Shown here: piece after piece, positions 45,707-54,805 of the stretch
Layout of the letters: every line of letters begins with the position of its first letter
Position numbering within the stretch: position 1 is the first letter of the stretch
Source of the DNA: Ruegeria marina
Lineage (GTDB): Bacteria; Pseudomonadota; Alphaproteobacteria; Rhodobacterales; Rhodobacteraceae
Direction of reading: 5' to 3'
Length of the DNA: 64,000 bases
Assembly: GCF_900101475.1 (NCBI RefSeq)
Contig: NZ_FMZV01000001.1
Location: forward strand, 423,352 to 487,351
Notes under the pieces: model-generated
Seen by the model: only the letters and a program-made list of their open reading frames with translations
What the model was told of the DNA's origin: nothing
The model's database searches: none
Program-made: the position numbers and the translations under genes

Positions 45707-46969
45707 TTGAAACCCCAGCTACTTTCGACACTGCCGGGATATTCACGCGATGCGTTCGGGGCGGACCTGCTCGCGGGCATCACTGTTGCCATGGTCGCGA
45801 TCCCGCTGAGCCTTGCCATCGCCATCGCTTCGGGCGCACCGCCGGCAACCGGGCTGATAACCGCGGGGATCGCCGGGCTCCTGATCTCGCTGTTCGGCGG
45901 CAGCCATGTGCAGATCGGGGGACCCACCGGCGCGTTCATCGTCGTGGTCTATGGCGTCATCGCGGCACACGGATATGACGGGTTGGTGCTGGCCACGCTG
46001 CTGGCCGGTATCATCCTCCTGATTGCCGGCTTCTTCCGGGCCGGCAACCTGATTGCGCTGGTTCCGGAGTCGGTGGTCAGCGGATTCACCATCGGGATCG
46101 CCGTGATCATCGCGAGCAGCCAGATCGGCGATCTGTTCGGGCTGACGACCGGGGATGTCCCGGCAGCCTTCCTGCCGAAGCTCGCCGCCTTGTGGTCGGT
46201 CCGCGATACGGTCAACTGGAGCAGTTTCGGGATCGGCGCACTTTCCATCCTGCTGATCCTGCTGTTGCGTGCAGGCTTGCCGCGCTTTCCGGGGTTGATC
46301 GTCGCCATCGGCGCGACCTCGGCGCTGGCCGCCGCGTTGGACCTCCCGGTTGAAACCATCCAGTCGCGCTTTGGCGATCTGCCCCGAAGCCTGCCGGCAC
46401 CACAATTGCCCTACATCTCGTATGCGCGGGTGGTCGAACTTCTGCCATCTGCCCTTGTCATTGCCTTCCTTGCCGGCGTCGAGTCGCTGTTGTCCGCCCT
46501 GGTCGCCGACCGGATGATCGGCGCGCGGCACCGTCCGAACGCCGAGATATTGGCGCAGGGGGCTGCAAACCTGGGCTCGGCGCTGTTTGGCGGCCTGCCG
46601 GCGACCGGGGCGATTGCCCGGACCGCGACCAACATCCGCGCGGGCGGCCGCACCCCGGTTGCCGGGCTGGTGCATGCCGCGACCGTACTTCTGGCCATGG
46701 TCTTCGCCGCAGATCTTGTTGGACATCTGGCGCTCCCGGCGCTGGCGGGCCTGCTGATCCTGACGGCCTGGAACATGAGTGAGCCGCCGAGGTGGCGCAG
46801 CTATCTGCGCGGCACCCGCTCCGATACCGCCCTCTTGGGCCTGACACTGGTCCTGACGGTTTTCGTCGACCTTACCGTCGCCATCGGCGTGGGCGTCTCC
46901 GTCGGCCTCGCGCTTCGCCTGCGTCGGCGCAGGGTGCCCCCGGCCGACTGGTCGCCTCCCGACCGGTGA
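45707..46969 (+). CDS. SulP-family anion transporter without STAS domain
   Basis: 420 residues, 10-12 membrane helices; the core motif GLITAGIAGLLISLFGGSHVQIGGPTGAF is clear. The protein ends right after the last helix (VSVGLALRLRRRR), so the cytosolic STAS domain present in usual SulP transporters (about 550 residues) is missing. May move bicarbonate, sulfate or another anion. TTG is the start, with GGAGG 7 bases upstream. No STAS gene is found next to it. Confidence 0.84.
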   Translation: MKPQLLSTLPGYSRDAFGADLLAGITVAMVAIPLSLAIAIASGAPPATGLITAGIAGLLISLFGGSHVQIGGPTGAFIVVVYGVIAAHGYDGLVLATLLAGIILLIAGFFRAGNLIALVPESVVSGFTIGIAVIIASSQIGDLFGLTTGDVPAAFLPKLAALWSVRDTVNWSSFGIGALSILLILLLRAGLPRFPGLIVAIGATSALAAALDLPVETIQSRFGDLPRSLPAPQLPYISYARVVELLPSALVIAFLAGVESLLSALVADRMIGARHRPNAEILAQGAANLGSALFGGLPATGAIARTATNIRAGGRTPVAGLVHAATVLLAMVFAADLVGHLALPALAGLLILTAWNMSEPPRWRSYLRGTRSDTALLGLTLVLTVFVDLTVAIGVGVSVGLALRLRRRRVPPADWSPPDR

Positions 46970-47041
46970 ACGAACAGGTTTCCCGCTTGCCTCGTCCCGG
47001 CCAAGCGGCTATTCCGAGTTGCCTATCCGACGGGAGCCAGA

Positions 47042-47743
47042 ATGGCCAAGAACACATCCGGGCGCGGACAGCGCGACTTGAAAGTCAAGGTAAAGACCGC
47101 CCGCGGGCGCAGTCTGAGTTCGACACGCTGGCTGCAACGCCAGTTGAATGACCCCTATGTCAAGCGGGCACAGGCCGAAGGCTATCGCGGACGCGCGGCC
47201 TTCAAGATCCTCGAACTGGATGACAAGTTCCGCTTTCTCGTGCCCGGCGCACGGGTGGTCGACCTCGGCTGCGCGCCGGGCGGCTGGTGCCAGGTGGCGG
47301 TCAAACGGGTGAACGCCCTGGGCGAGAAGCCAGGCAAGCGCATCGGTACCGTGCTGGGCATCGACTTGCAGGAGGTCGAGCCGATCGCCGGGGCCGAACT
47401 GCACCAGCTCGATTTCATGTCGGATGGAGCCGACGCACAGATCAAGGAGTGGCTGGGCGGCAAGGCGGATGTGGTGATGTCCGATATGGCCGCGGCCTCG
47501 TCCGGCCACAAGCAGACAGACCATCTGCGCATCATCGCGCTATGCGAGGCGGCCGCCCATCTCGCCTTCGACGTGCTGGAGGAGGGCGGCACTTTCGTGG
47601 CCAAGGTGCTGGCCGGCGGGGCCGAGGGCGAGTTGCAGAAACTGCTGAAGCAGAAATTCACCAAGGTCGCGAATGTCAAACCGCCCGCGTCACGGTCGGA
47701 CAGTTCCGAGAAATTCGTGGTGGCGACCGGGTTTCGCGGCTGA
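47042..47743 (+). CDS. rlmE: 23S rRNA 2'-O-ribose U2552 methyltransferase
   Basis: 233 residues, RrmJ/FtsJ fold. SAM motif [16 protein letters not shown]; catalytic K-D-K-E stretch with [19 protein letters not shown] and [11 protein letters not shown]. It methylates U2552 in 23S rRNA, a late step of large-subunit assembly. Slightly longer than E. coli RlmE owing to an N-terminal basic extension. ATG follows GGGAG by 6-7 bases. It stands alone on the plus strand before a repeat-rich gap. Confidence 0.93.
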   Translation: MAKNTSGRGQRDLKVKVKTARGRSLSSTRWLQRQLNDPYVKRAQAEGYRGRAAFKILELDDKFRFLVPGARVVDLGCAPGGWCQVAVKRVNALGEKPGKRIGTVLGIDLQEVEPIAGAELHQLDFMSDGADAQIKEWLGGKADVVMSDMAAASSGHKQTDHLRIIALCEAAAHLAFDVLEEGGTFVAKVLAGGAEGELQKLLKQKFTKVANVKPPASRSDSSEKFVVATGFRG

Positions 47744-47773
47744 TGTAGCCCGCTCTGCCTGTCGGACCGGTCA

Positions 47774-47837
47774 GGGGGGCGCAGCCCCCCGCCGCTGTCG
47801 CGGCTCCCCCCGGAGTATTTCGAACCAGAAAGAAGCC
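47774..47837 (-). repeat. intergenic repeat copy 2
   Basis: 64 bases, inverted relative to copy 1 at 39761-39821. Read on the minus strand it begins GGCTTCTTTCTGGTTCGAAA and ends in a hairpin with GGGGGGCTGCGCCCCCC. It lies downstream of rlmE and may act as a terminator of that gene. Confidence 0.7.
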
Positions 47838-47847
47838 AGGGCGTTTT

Positions 47848-48111
47848 TTAGGTCGGCGGAACCGTACCCGGGCCTGGCTGAGCGGTTCGAAAGGGGGCGG
47901 ACAGCGGGCCTTGGGTGATTGGGCGCTGCGCCGTTGCAAGGCATTGCCGGCCCAGGGATTTGCGCGCGCGGGTTTGCAGCAGGATCGCATCCCCGGCGGT
48001 GACCGGATCTGCGCCCGAGGTCAGGCGTCTGGCGGTGGTCTCGGACCGGCATTGCTGTCGCAACAACTCGAAAAGCAGCGCGTGCCGCATGAAGTGCGGT
48101 TCGGTCGGCAT
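47848..48111 (-). CDS. probable small unrecognised protein
   Basis: 87 residues, start MPTEPHFMRHALLFELLRQQ. GGAGG stands 5 bases before the ATG, a strong ribosome site. The N-terminal half is helical with charged residues; the C terminus is Pro/Gln/Thr-rich and disordered-looking. It lies between the cytochrome gene, 104 bases upstream on the same strand, and the repeat. No family recognised. Support is the ribosome site and uninterrupted frame only. Confidence 0.45.
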   Translation of the reverse strand: MPTEPHFMRHALLFELLRQQCRSETTARRLTSGADPVTAGDAILLQTRARKSLGRQCLATAQRPITQGPLSAPFRTAQPGPGTVPPT

Positions 48112-48214
48112 GTGACCTCCGTGGCAGCTTGGGGCAGGACCGCGCCCCGAGCCGCCAGACTGCCATGCGGTTGCGCCGATCCGATGACCCGCATGTGGCG
48201 GTTCTGCGGCGCGC

Positions 48215-50122
48215 TCAGGGCGCCAGACGCATGGACAATTGCCGCAATCGCGGGTCTTCGGGCAAAATGGACAGGGCGCGGCGCAACAGGCTGCGCGCCG
48301 CTTCGCGGCCCTCGGTCAGTTCCGTTACCTCGATCAGCACCGGCCAGGCTTCGGCCCGCTGCGGGTCCATCTCGATCACCTCGCGAAAGGCCCGCGCGGC
48401 GGCAGGCATGTTGCGCAGCCGGAGCGCGATGCCACCGAGGACCAGGTGGGTTTCGGGGAAATCCAGCCGGGTGGCCAGGGAGCGCTGCAAATCCCCTGCC
48501 CCTTCGCGCCAGATGGCGGCCTGGCTGCGGGTCATCGCGCCCTGCGGCAGGTCGATCAACTCTTTGGCTGCAGCGATACGCACTGCGCGCAACGGATCCT
48601 GCAGCAGCGGGATCAGCCGTGCGGCACGGTCTTCGGGGGGCAAGGGTCTCTGCATCGCGACGGAACCGCCGCGCACCAGCGGATCACGATCCGCGAGAAG
48701 CGGCGCCAGGGTTTGCGCCAGATCGGCCGACACCGCCGGTTGCAGCAGGAAAAGTGCGGTCGCCCGCACGATGCCGGGCTGGGTGTCATCCAGCGCCAAG
48801 GCGGCCAGATCGGGGGCCGCGGTAAAGGCATTCTCGATCCCCCGCGCCAGAACCTGGCCGTAATGGGCGCCCCTGCGGGTGCTGTCGGGGAACCATTCAG
48901 AGATCTGACCGGCGGCCCAGTCCCTGCCCCGGTCCGTGTGACAGTCGGTACAGGCGTCCGGCCCGCCGGTCTCGGCCCCTATATCGGGGCGCGGAATGCG
49001 GAAGGAATGATCGCGCCGCCCGTCGATGCCCATGTATGTGCGCTCGATCATGTGGCAGCTCTTGCACTGGGCCCCTGCGCTGTCGGGCGCATGTTGCGTA
49101 TGCGCGGGCGTGTCGTATTCGGCCAGGCTCAGGCTGGGAAAATCGGGGTTGCCCGCGGGGGAATGACATTGGGTGCAGACCGCGTTGCCCTCGGCCTTCA
49201 GCGTGGCGGCATGCGGTTCATGGCAGTTCACGCAGGAAACGCCGCGCGCATACATCTTCGACTGCAGGAACGACCCGTAGACATAGACCTCGTCCAGGAT
49301 CTGTCCGTCAGCGTGGTAGAGGCCCGGGCGCAGCACCGACAGCGTATAGGCATCGTGATAGGGCGTTCCGGGCAGCGGATTGCCGTCGGCCAGCGGCTCT
49401 CTGCGCGAATGGCAGCCCGCGCATTGTTCGATCAGGGCTTCGGGTCGCCCGGCATCGAGCCCGATCGTGAACCCGAAGGCATCTAGTCCGTCTGCCGGGG
49501 CTTTGCCGGTGGCCCAGTCGACATGCGCCGCGCCGGGACCATGGCAGGCTTCGCAGCCGACGCCGATCTCGGTCATACGCGGCTCGTACTTGCGGCTCTG
49601 CGGCCGGTAATTGCGGCTGTAACCCGTCGCGTGGCATTCCGCGCAGCGTGCGTTCCAGTTCTTGTAGGGGCCGGTCCAGTGCAGCCCGTCGCTCGGGGGC
49701 AGGTCCTGCTCGGGATAGAGCGGATACCACCTGCCCCGCTCGACATCCCAGACCAGGTCGAAACTCTGTTGCCGTCCCGGCTCGGTTTCGAAGAGGTATT
49801 GCTGGAGCGGCGCGATACCGGCGACCGAATGCAGGCGATAATCGGTAACCGAACCATCAGCCTCGGTCACTGTGGCGAAGTAATCCCTGCCCTCTCGCCG
49901 GAATGCCGCGCTCAGCCCACCGTGGCTGAACTCGGTCCCGTCGAAATCGGCAAGAACCGTATCGGGTCCGGGTTCCGTCCAGGCCAGCGCGTGGTGCGAC
50001 CCGAACCAGGCGGCGGTCTCTTCTTCGTGACAACCGGTGCAGGCCGCGCTGCCGACATAATCCGGCACCTCCGCAAGGGCCGGGCCGGCCACCCATGCAA
50101 TGAGAAAAAGCAATCGAAGCAT
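48215..50122 (-). CDS. octaheme c-type cytochrome with HEAT- and TPR-like C-terminal part
   Basis: 635 residues, Sec signal MLRLLFLIAWVAGPALA. Eight CxxCH haem sites: CTGCH (28-32), CAECH, CEACH, CAGCH, CVNCH, CTQCH, CKSCH and CTDCH. The first two-thirds resemble the cytochrome c554 family of periplasmic multihaem proteins. The last about 200 residues are helical HEAT-like repeats and end with TPR-like helices (AARAFREVIEMDPQRAEAWP). It probably moves electrons in the periplasm. The ATG at 50122 was chosen since it opens the signal. Neighbour yihY is 11 bases upstream. Confidence 0.85.
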   Translation of the reverse strand: MLRLLFLIAWVAGPALAEVPDYVGSAACTGCHEEETAAWFGSHHALAWTEPGPDTVLADFDGTEFSHGGLSAAFRREGRDYFATVTEADGSVTDYRLHSVAGIAPLQQYLFETEPGRQQSFDLVWDVERGRWYPLYPEQDLPPSDGLHWTGPYKNWNARCAECHATGYSRNYRPQSRKYEPRMTEIGVGCEACHGPGAAHVDWATGKAPADGLDAFGFTIGLDAGRPEALIEQCAGCHSRREPLADGNPLPGTPYHDAYTLSVLRPGLYHADGQILDEVYVYGSFLQSKMYARGVSCVNCHEPHAATLKAEGNAVCTQCHSPAGNPDFPSLSLAEYDTPAHTQHAPDSAGAQCKSCHMIERTYMGIDGRRDHSFRIPRPDIGAETGGPDACTDCHTDRGRDWAAGQISEWFPDSTRRGAHYGQVLARGIENAFTAAPDLAALALDDTQPGIVRATALFLLQPAVSADLAQTLAPLLADRDPLVRGGSVAMQRPLPPEDRAARLIPLLQDPLRAVRIAAAKELIDLPQGAMTRSQAAIWREGAGDLQRSLATRLDFPETHLVLGGIALRLRNMPAAARAFREVIEMDPQRAEAWPVLIEVTELTEGREAARSLLRRALSILPEDPRLRQLSMRLAP

Positions 50123-50132
50123 GAATATCCTT

Positions 50133-51002
50133 TCAGACCAGGGCGTCAGCATCGTCATTCGCTCGAAGGTCCATGAGGGCGCCATTGAACTCGGCCCCGA
50201 AGATCAGGATCGCAGAGTTGAGATAGAGAAAGATGAGTGCCGCCATCGCGCCCGCCAGACCGGCATAGGTGGCGCTGTAGGTGGCGAATTCGGAAATATA
50301 GATGGAAAAGCCCCAGCCACAGACAGCCCAAAGCGCCAGTGTCACAACGACGCCTGGCAGGATTTGAACCAGAGAATGGCGCCGGGCCGGCAGGAAGGCA
50401 TGACAGGCCAGCACCCCGCCTACCGGCAACGCCACGATGAATATCCAGCTCAACCGTTCGACCGACAGCCATGCCGGAGCCTCGCCCGGCAGGGCCTCGG
50501 TGACCAGGTTGGTATAGATCGGCATGACCACTTCGAAGGCTGCGACGGCCATCACTATGGCCCCGCCCACAAGGACCAGGGCAACGCACAACAGGCGCGA
50601 CTTCCAAAAGGGGCGCGTGTCGGAGTCGTGATAGGCCCGCGACATCGCTTCGCGGACGGCATCCACACCATTCGAGGCGAAATAGACGGCCAGAACGCCG
50701 CCGAGGGTCATCACCCTGGAGTTGGCGCCTGCAAGAACCGCCTTCAACTCCATCACGATGGGTTCGGCCACCTGCTGTGGCCAGGTGCCGAAGATCAGTT
50801 CTATCAGGTCATCGGTGACCAGTTCCTGGCTAAGGCTTCCGGCCAGCGCCACGATGAAGAGAATGAAGGGAAACAGCGCCATCATCATCGACATCGCCAC
50901 ATGGCTGCTCATGACGAAACCGCTTTTCGTCTGGAACCGCACCAAGGCCAGCGACAGCGCACGCAGGGGCAGCAGAACAGAGGGATTCGTCAATGCGCTC
51001 AT
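50133..51002 (-). CDS. YihY/BrkB-family inner membrane protein
   Basis: 289 residues with six predicted membrane helices. The conserved N-terminal block MSSHVAMSMMMALFPFILFIVALAGS and the repeated GG-containing helices are typical of YihY/UPF0761. The role is unclear in the family; transport or envelope function is assumed. It is 11 bases upstream of the cytochrome gene and probably in its transcript. Divergent from the AI-2E-type gene. Confidence 0.85.
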   Translation of the reverse strand: MSALTNPSVLLPLRALSLALVRFQTKSGFVMSSHVAMSMMMALFPFILFIVALAGSLSQELVTDDLIELIFGTWPQQVAEPIVMELKAVLAGANSRVMTLGGVLAVYFASNGVDAVREAMSRAYHDSDTRPFWKSRLLCVALVLVGGAIVMAVAAFEVVMPIYTNLVTEALPGEAPAWLSVERLSWIFIVALPVGGVLACHAFLPARRHSLVQILPGVVVTLALWAVCGWGFSIYISEFATYSATYAGLAGAMAALIFLYLNSAILIFGAEFNGALMDLRANDDADALV

Positions 51003-51115
51003 GGGGATACTCTAGTGGCATGCGCAGTGGACTCATAGCCCGCAGACCAGACGTTGCGATTGCTTCGCCCCCCGTGCAACATGGCCGGGCGTCAAAAGAT
51101 CCAAAGGCCGCACGA

Positions 51116-52186
51116 ATGACCACAGGTCCGCACATATCGGATGACCGCCCATTTCGGTTCACGCTGGCACTGGCGCGGGATCTATCAGTGGTGATCACCC
51201 TTTCCGTCCTGGCCCTGTATGCCGGTTCCGGCTTCCTGATTCCCCTGGCACTTGCCTTCCTGTCTTTTGTTCTCATCACCGCAGTCAGCGACCGCGTGAG
51301 CGCGGCGGTCGGGGCACCGGTCTGGCTGGCCAACCTCGTGGGCGTGGTACTGGTCCTGGCGGGGTTCTTCACCATCATGTTCGTGATCGGCGGACAGGCC
51401 ACCCAATTCGCCCGGGCAATGGGAAACTACGAAACCGCGCTGGATGGCGCGGTGACGCGGATGGTGGCGCTGTTCGGCCCCGAGGTAACCGGCATCGTCA
51501 GAGATACGCTGGCCGGCGTGGACCTTTCCCGCCTGGCGCGGGGCGCCGTCGGCGGGGCGACCTATGCGCTGAACACCTTTCTGCTGGTGTCTCTCTATGT
51601 CGCTTTCCTGATGGTGGAACGGCGGACCTTGCAGCACAAGCTGCTGCTCGCCGCCGGCGATCGGCGACTGGGCCAGGACATGGCCAGCGTGATGACCGCC
51701 ATCTCGACCAGTTTGCAAAGCTATCTGGGCGTAAAGACATTCATCAGCCTGCTGACCGCCGGGATCAGCTATGTCGTGTTTCGTCTGCTCGGGCTGGAGT
51801 TTGCCGAAACCTGGGCGGTTCTGACCTTCGCGCTGAACTTCATCCCCTCGATCGGCTCCATCGTGGCGGTGATCTTTCCCGCGTTGGTGTCGCTGGTGCA
51901 ATTCGACAGCGTGACACCTTTCCTGATCATCGTCCTGTTCTGCGGAACCGTGCAGTTCATGATCGGCAATTTCCTCGATCCCGCTCTGCTGGGAAGGTCG
52001 CTGAACATGTCCAGCTTCGTCGTGATCCTCGCCCTGACATTCTGGACCGTTGTCTGGGGATTGATCGGCGCCTTTCTGAGCGTACCGCTGACCGTCTGCA
52101 TTCTGATCGTGTTCAGCCATATTCCGGCGCTGCGACCCGTGGCTATCCTGATGTCCAAGGACGGCAGGCTGTCGCCGGAAACCTGA
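51116..52186 (+). CDS. AI-2E family transporter
   Basis: 356 residues, 7-8 membrane helices; family blocks VSLYVAFLMVERRTLQHKL and the C-terminal NFIPSIGSIVAVIFPALVSLVQF / SVPLTVCILIVFSH are clear. The name refers to TqsA-type export of autoinducer 2, but most members are Na+/H+ or other antiporters and the substrate is unknown. ATG at 51116 has AAAGG about 8 bases upstream. It runs divergently from yihY. Confidence 0.85.
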   Translation: MTTGPHISDDRPFRFTLALARDLSVVITLSVLALYAGSGFLIPLALAFLSFVLITAVSDRVSAAVGAPVWLANLVGVVLVLAGFFTIMFVIGGQATQFARAMGNYETALDGAVTRMVALFGPEVTGIVRDTLAGVDLSRLARGAVGGATYALNTFLLVSLYVAFLMVERRTLQHKLLLAAGDRRLGQDMASVMTAISTSLQSYLGVKTFISLLTAGISYVVFRLLGLEFAETWAVLTFALNFIPSIGSIVAVIFPALVSLVQFDSVTPFLIIVLFCGTVQFMIGNFLDPALLGRSLNMSSFVVILALTFWTVVWGLIGAFLSVPLTVCILIVFSHIPALRPVAILMSKDGRLSPET

Positions 52187-52391
52187 TCCAGCCCATCAGC
52201 GGCAGCGGCATTCGTCCTGTCCTGCGCCGTTGCCCCCGGCCGCAGAATGCCGGCACGAATTTGAGATGTGGCATTTCCGGCAATACTGTCTAACCTGCAG
52301 ATGTTGAATTTTCGCAATTGCAGCAAGCGCCGGCTGGCTTGAAACCGGAAACTTCGCCGAAGGCCGTCGACCTTGGAAAGGAGTACCCGCC

Positions 52392-53366
52392 GTGAAAAGC
52401 TTATTGTTGTCGCTGGCTTTGGGGTTCATCGCCTTCCCGCTCTTTGCAGATCCCCTGCCCTCGTGGCAGGATACCGAGACCAAGGCCCGCATCATCGCCT
52501 TTGTCGAGGACGTCACGGACCCATCATCGGAAAACTACGTGATCCCTGCCGACCGGATCGCCACCTTTGACAATGACGGCAATCTCTGGGCGGAAAAGCC
52601 CGTCTATTTCCAGCTGATCTTTGCCATCGACCGGGTGTCCCAACTTGCTGCGGCCGACCCCTCGATCGCCAGATCGGACGCCCTGAAGGCCGCCGCCGCG
52701 CGCGATTACGAAGCGGTGATCAAATCCGGCAAGGAGGGGCTGATCGAGGTCATGGCCCTGTCTCATACGGGGCTTGGCACCGAGGATTTCATCGCCGCGG
52801 CCAAGTCGTGGCTGGACAGTGCGGTCCATCCCCAGACCGGCCTGCGCTACAGGGACATGACCTATCAGCCGATGGTCGAGTTGCTGCGTTACCTGCGCGA
52901 CGAGGATTTCCAGACCTTCATCGTCTCGGGCGGCGGTATCCATTTCATCCGCGCCTATGCCGAAGAGGCTTATGGCATCCCGCCGCAGAACGTGGTCGGG
53001 TCCCAGACCGTGAACCGCTATGACGTGGTCGACGGCGTTCCGGTCATCGTGAAAGAACCCGAGATCTTCTTTGTCGACGACAAGGTGGGCAAGCCTGTGG
53101 GCATAGACACCCACATCGGCAAGCGTCCGATCATCGCCAGCGGCAATTCCGACAGCGATTTCCAGATGCTGGAATATACCGCCGCGGGCGATGGGCCGCG
53201 CCTGGGTCTTCTGTTGCACCATACCGACGCGGAACGCGAGTTCGCCTATGATCGCGACGGCCATGTGGGCGTATTGAGCCTCGGTCTGGATGAGGGACCC
53301 GGGCGCGGCTGGCTCGTCATCGACATGGCGCGGGACTGGCGCCGGATCTACACGGCCGGGCCGTAA
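52392..53366 (+). CDS. exported HAD-superfamily phosphatase with FDNDGNLW motif
   Basis: 324 residues. Signal MKSLLLSLALGFIAFPLFAD, so it is periplasmic. HAD motif I appears as ATFDNDGNLW (Asp60, Asp62), with Asn in the middle and no following Thr/Ser that is usual in phosphatases; motif II is FIVSGGG; motif III includes IFFVDDKVGK; motif IV is ASGNSDSDFQM. GTG start has GGAAAGGAG 8 bases upstream. Function unknown; a phosphatase or phosphonatase is possible. Confidence 0.82.
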   Translation: MKSLLLSLALGFIAFPLFADPLPSWQDTETKARIIAFVEDVTDPSSENYVIPADRIATFDNDGNLWAEKPVYFQLIFAIDRVSQLAAADPSIARSDALKAAAARDYEAVIKSGKEGLIEVMALSHTGLGTEDFIAAAKSWLDSAVHPQTGLRYRDMTYQPMVELLRYLRDEDFQTFIVSGGGIHFIRAYAEEAYGIPPQNVVGSQTVNRYDVVDGVPVIVKEPEIFFVDDKVGKPVGIDTHIGKRPIIASGNSDSDFQMLEYTAAGDGPRLGLLLHHTDAEREFAYDRDGHVGVLSLGLDEGPGRGWLVIDMARDWRRIYTAGP

Positions 53367-53384
53367 CACAGGTTTGACTTCGTC

Positions 53385-54797
53385 ATGTGGACCGCATTCC
53401 TATCCCTTGTCGTTCTTGGCCTCTACGTCGTGGCCACGGTGTTCGCCGTGCAGGCCGCCAGGACCGCGCGCACGCCGCAGGGCGCTGTCGGATGGGTCGT
53501 GTTCCTGTTCACGCTGCCCTGGGCGTCAGTGCCGCTTTACATGTTCCTCGGGCACCACCGGTTTCACGGCTATCGCATCGCGCGCCGCGAAAGCGAACGG
53601 GTCGTCGCAGGGCTGAGGGCCCATGCGGCCGCGACGGCTCCTGACCCCACCAGCCTGAGCGTCAATGCGCGCGCCTTCGAACAGATCGCCCAGATGGCCG
53701 TCAGCCGCGGCAACGGTGCGCGATTGCTGGTCGACGGCGACGCTACGTTCAAGGCGATCTTTGACGCCATCGACCGTGCCGAACGCTATGTTCTGGTGCA
53801 GTTCTACATCGTGCGCGATGACGAACTGGGTCTGGAACTGCGGGACCGGCTGATTTCCGCAGTCCGGCGCGGCGTAAGGGTACTCTTCATGACCGATGCC
53901 ATCGGCAGCCACGGACTGGCCGACAGCTACATCGAAGACCTGCGGGACGCAGGTGTCGACGTCGCCGACCCGCGCGACCAGCGCGGACCGAAATTCCGAT
54001 TCCAGATCAACTATCGCAACCACCGCAAGACGGTTGTCGTCGATGGCAGGACCGGGTTCATCGGCGGGCACAACGTGGGCATTGAATATCTGGGGCAGGA
54101 CCCCACCTTTGGCCGCTGGCGCGACACGCATCTGGAGATTTCCGGTCCTTCGGTGCTGCAATTGCAGTTGATCTTTTGCGAAGACTGGCACTGGGCGCAG
54201 AACGAGGAACTGCTGGATCAGTTGTCATGGGAAACCGTGCTCGACCCGCAGGACCGCAATGCACTGGTGGTCGCAACCGGCCCCGGCGACAGCAGCGAGA
54301 CCGGCTCGATGATGTTCTTCTCGGCGATAGCGGCCGCACAACACAGATTCTGGATTGCTTCGCCCTATTTCGTTCCGGATCTCGACGTGATGTCGGCACT
54401 CAGGAATGCCGCCATGCGCGGCGTGGACGTGCGGATTCTGGTGCCGGAAGTAATCGACCACCGGATACCCTGGCTGGCGGCATTCGCCTATTTCGACGAG
54501 ATCCGCGAAGCGGGCGTCAAGATCCTGCGCTACACCGACGGTTTCCTGCATCAGAAGGTCTTTGTCGTCGATGACAGTATCGCGGCAGTGGGCACGACCA
54601 ATCTCGACAATCGCTCCTTTCGGCTGAATTTCGAAGCGATGGCGTTGTTTTTCGACAAGGCAATGGCAGAGGAGATTGCCGAGATGCTGAGACGCGATTT
54701 CGAACAGAGCTATGAACTGGTGAAACCGCTTTCCGCCCAGCCCGCCCATATCCGCTACGGCGCCCCGATCGCGCGTCTTTTCTCTCCGATCCTCTAG
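53385..54797 (+). CDS. cls: cardiolipin synthase
   Basis: 470 residues of the phospholipase D family. N-terminal pair of membrane helices (FLSLVVLGLYVVATVFAVQ and VGWVVFLFTLPWASVPLYMF). Two HKD motifs: HRKTVVVDGRTGFIGG and HQKVFVVDDSIAAVGTTNLDNR. Joins two phosphatidylglycerols. It follows the HAD gene by 18 bases and probably shares its transcript. It ends 8 bases from a convergent channel gene. Confidence 0.92.
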   Translation: MWTAFLSLVVLGLYVVATVFAVQAARTARTPQGAVGWVVFLFTLPWASVPLYMFLGHHRFHGYRIARRESERVVAGLRAHAAATAPDPTSLSVNARAFEQIAQMAVSRGNGARLLVDGDATFKAIFDAIDRAERYVLVQFYIVRDDELGLELRDRLISAVRRGVRVLFMTDAIGSHGLADSYIEDLRDAGVDVADPRDQRGPKFRFQINYRNHRKTVVVDGRTGFIGGHNVGIEYLGQDPTFGRWRDTHLEISGPSVLQLQLIFCEDWHWAQNEELLDQLSWETVLDPQDRNALVVATGPGDSSETGSMMFFSAIAAAQHRFWIASPYFVPDLDVMSALRNAAMRGVDVRILVPEVIDHRIPWLAAFAYFDEIREAGVKILRYTDGFLHQKVFVVDDSIAAVGTTNLDNRSFRLNFEAMALFFDKAMAEEIAEMLRRDFEQSYELVKPLSAQPAHIRYGAPIARLFSPIL

Positions 54798-54805
54798 GGT
54801 CGCGT

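Noticed and set aside
47744..48214. CRISPR-like or tRNA-like structure in the gap after rlmE
   Set aside because: Only one copy of the intergenic repeat is present and no cloverleaf or regular spacer array was seen.
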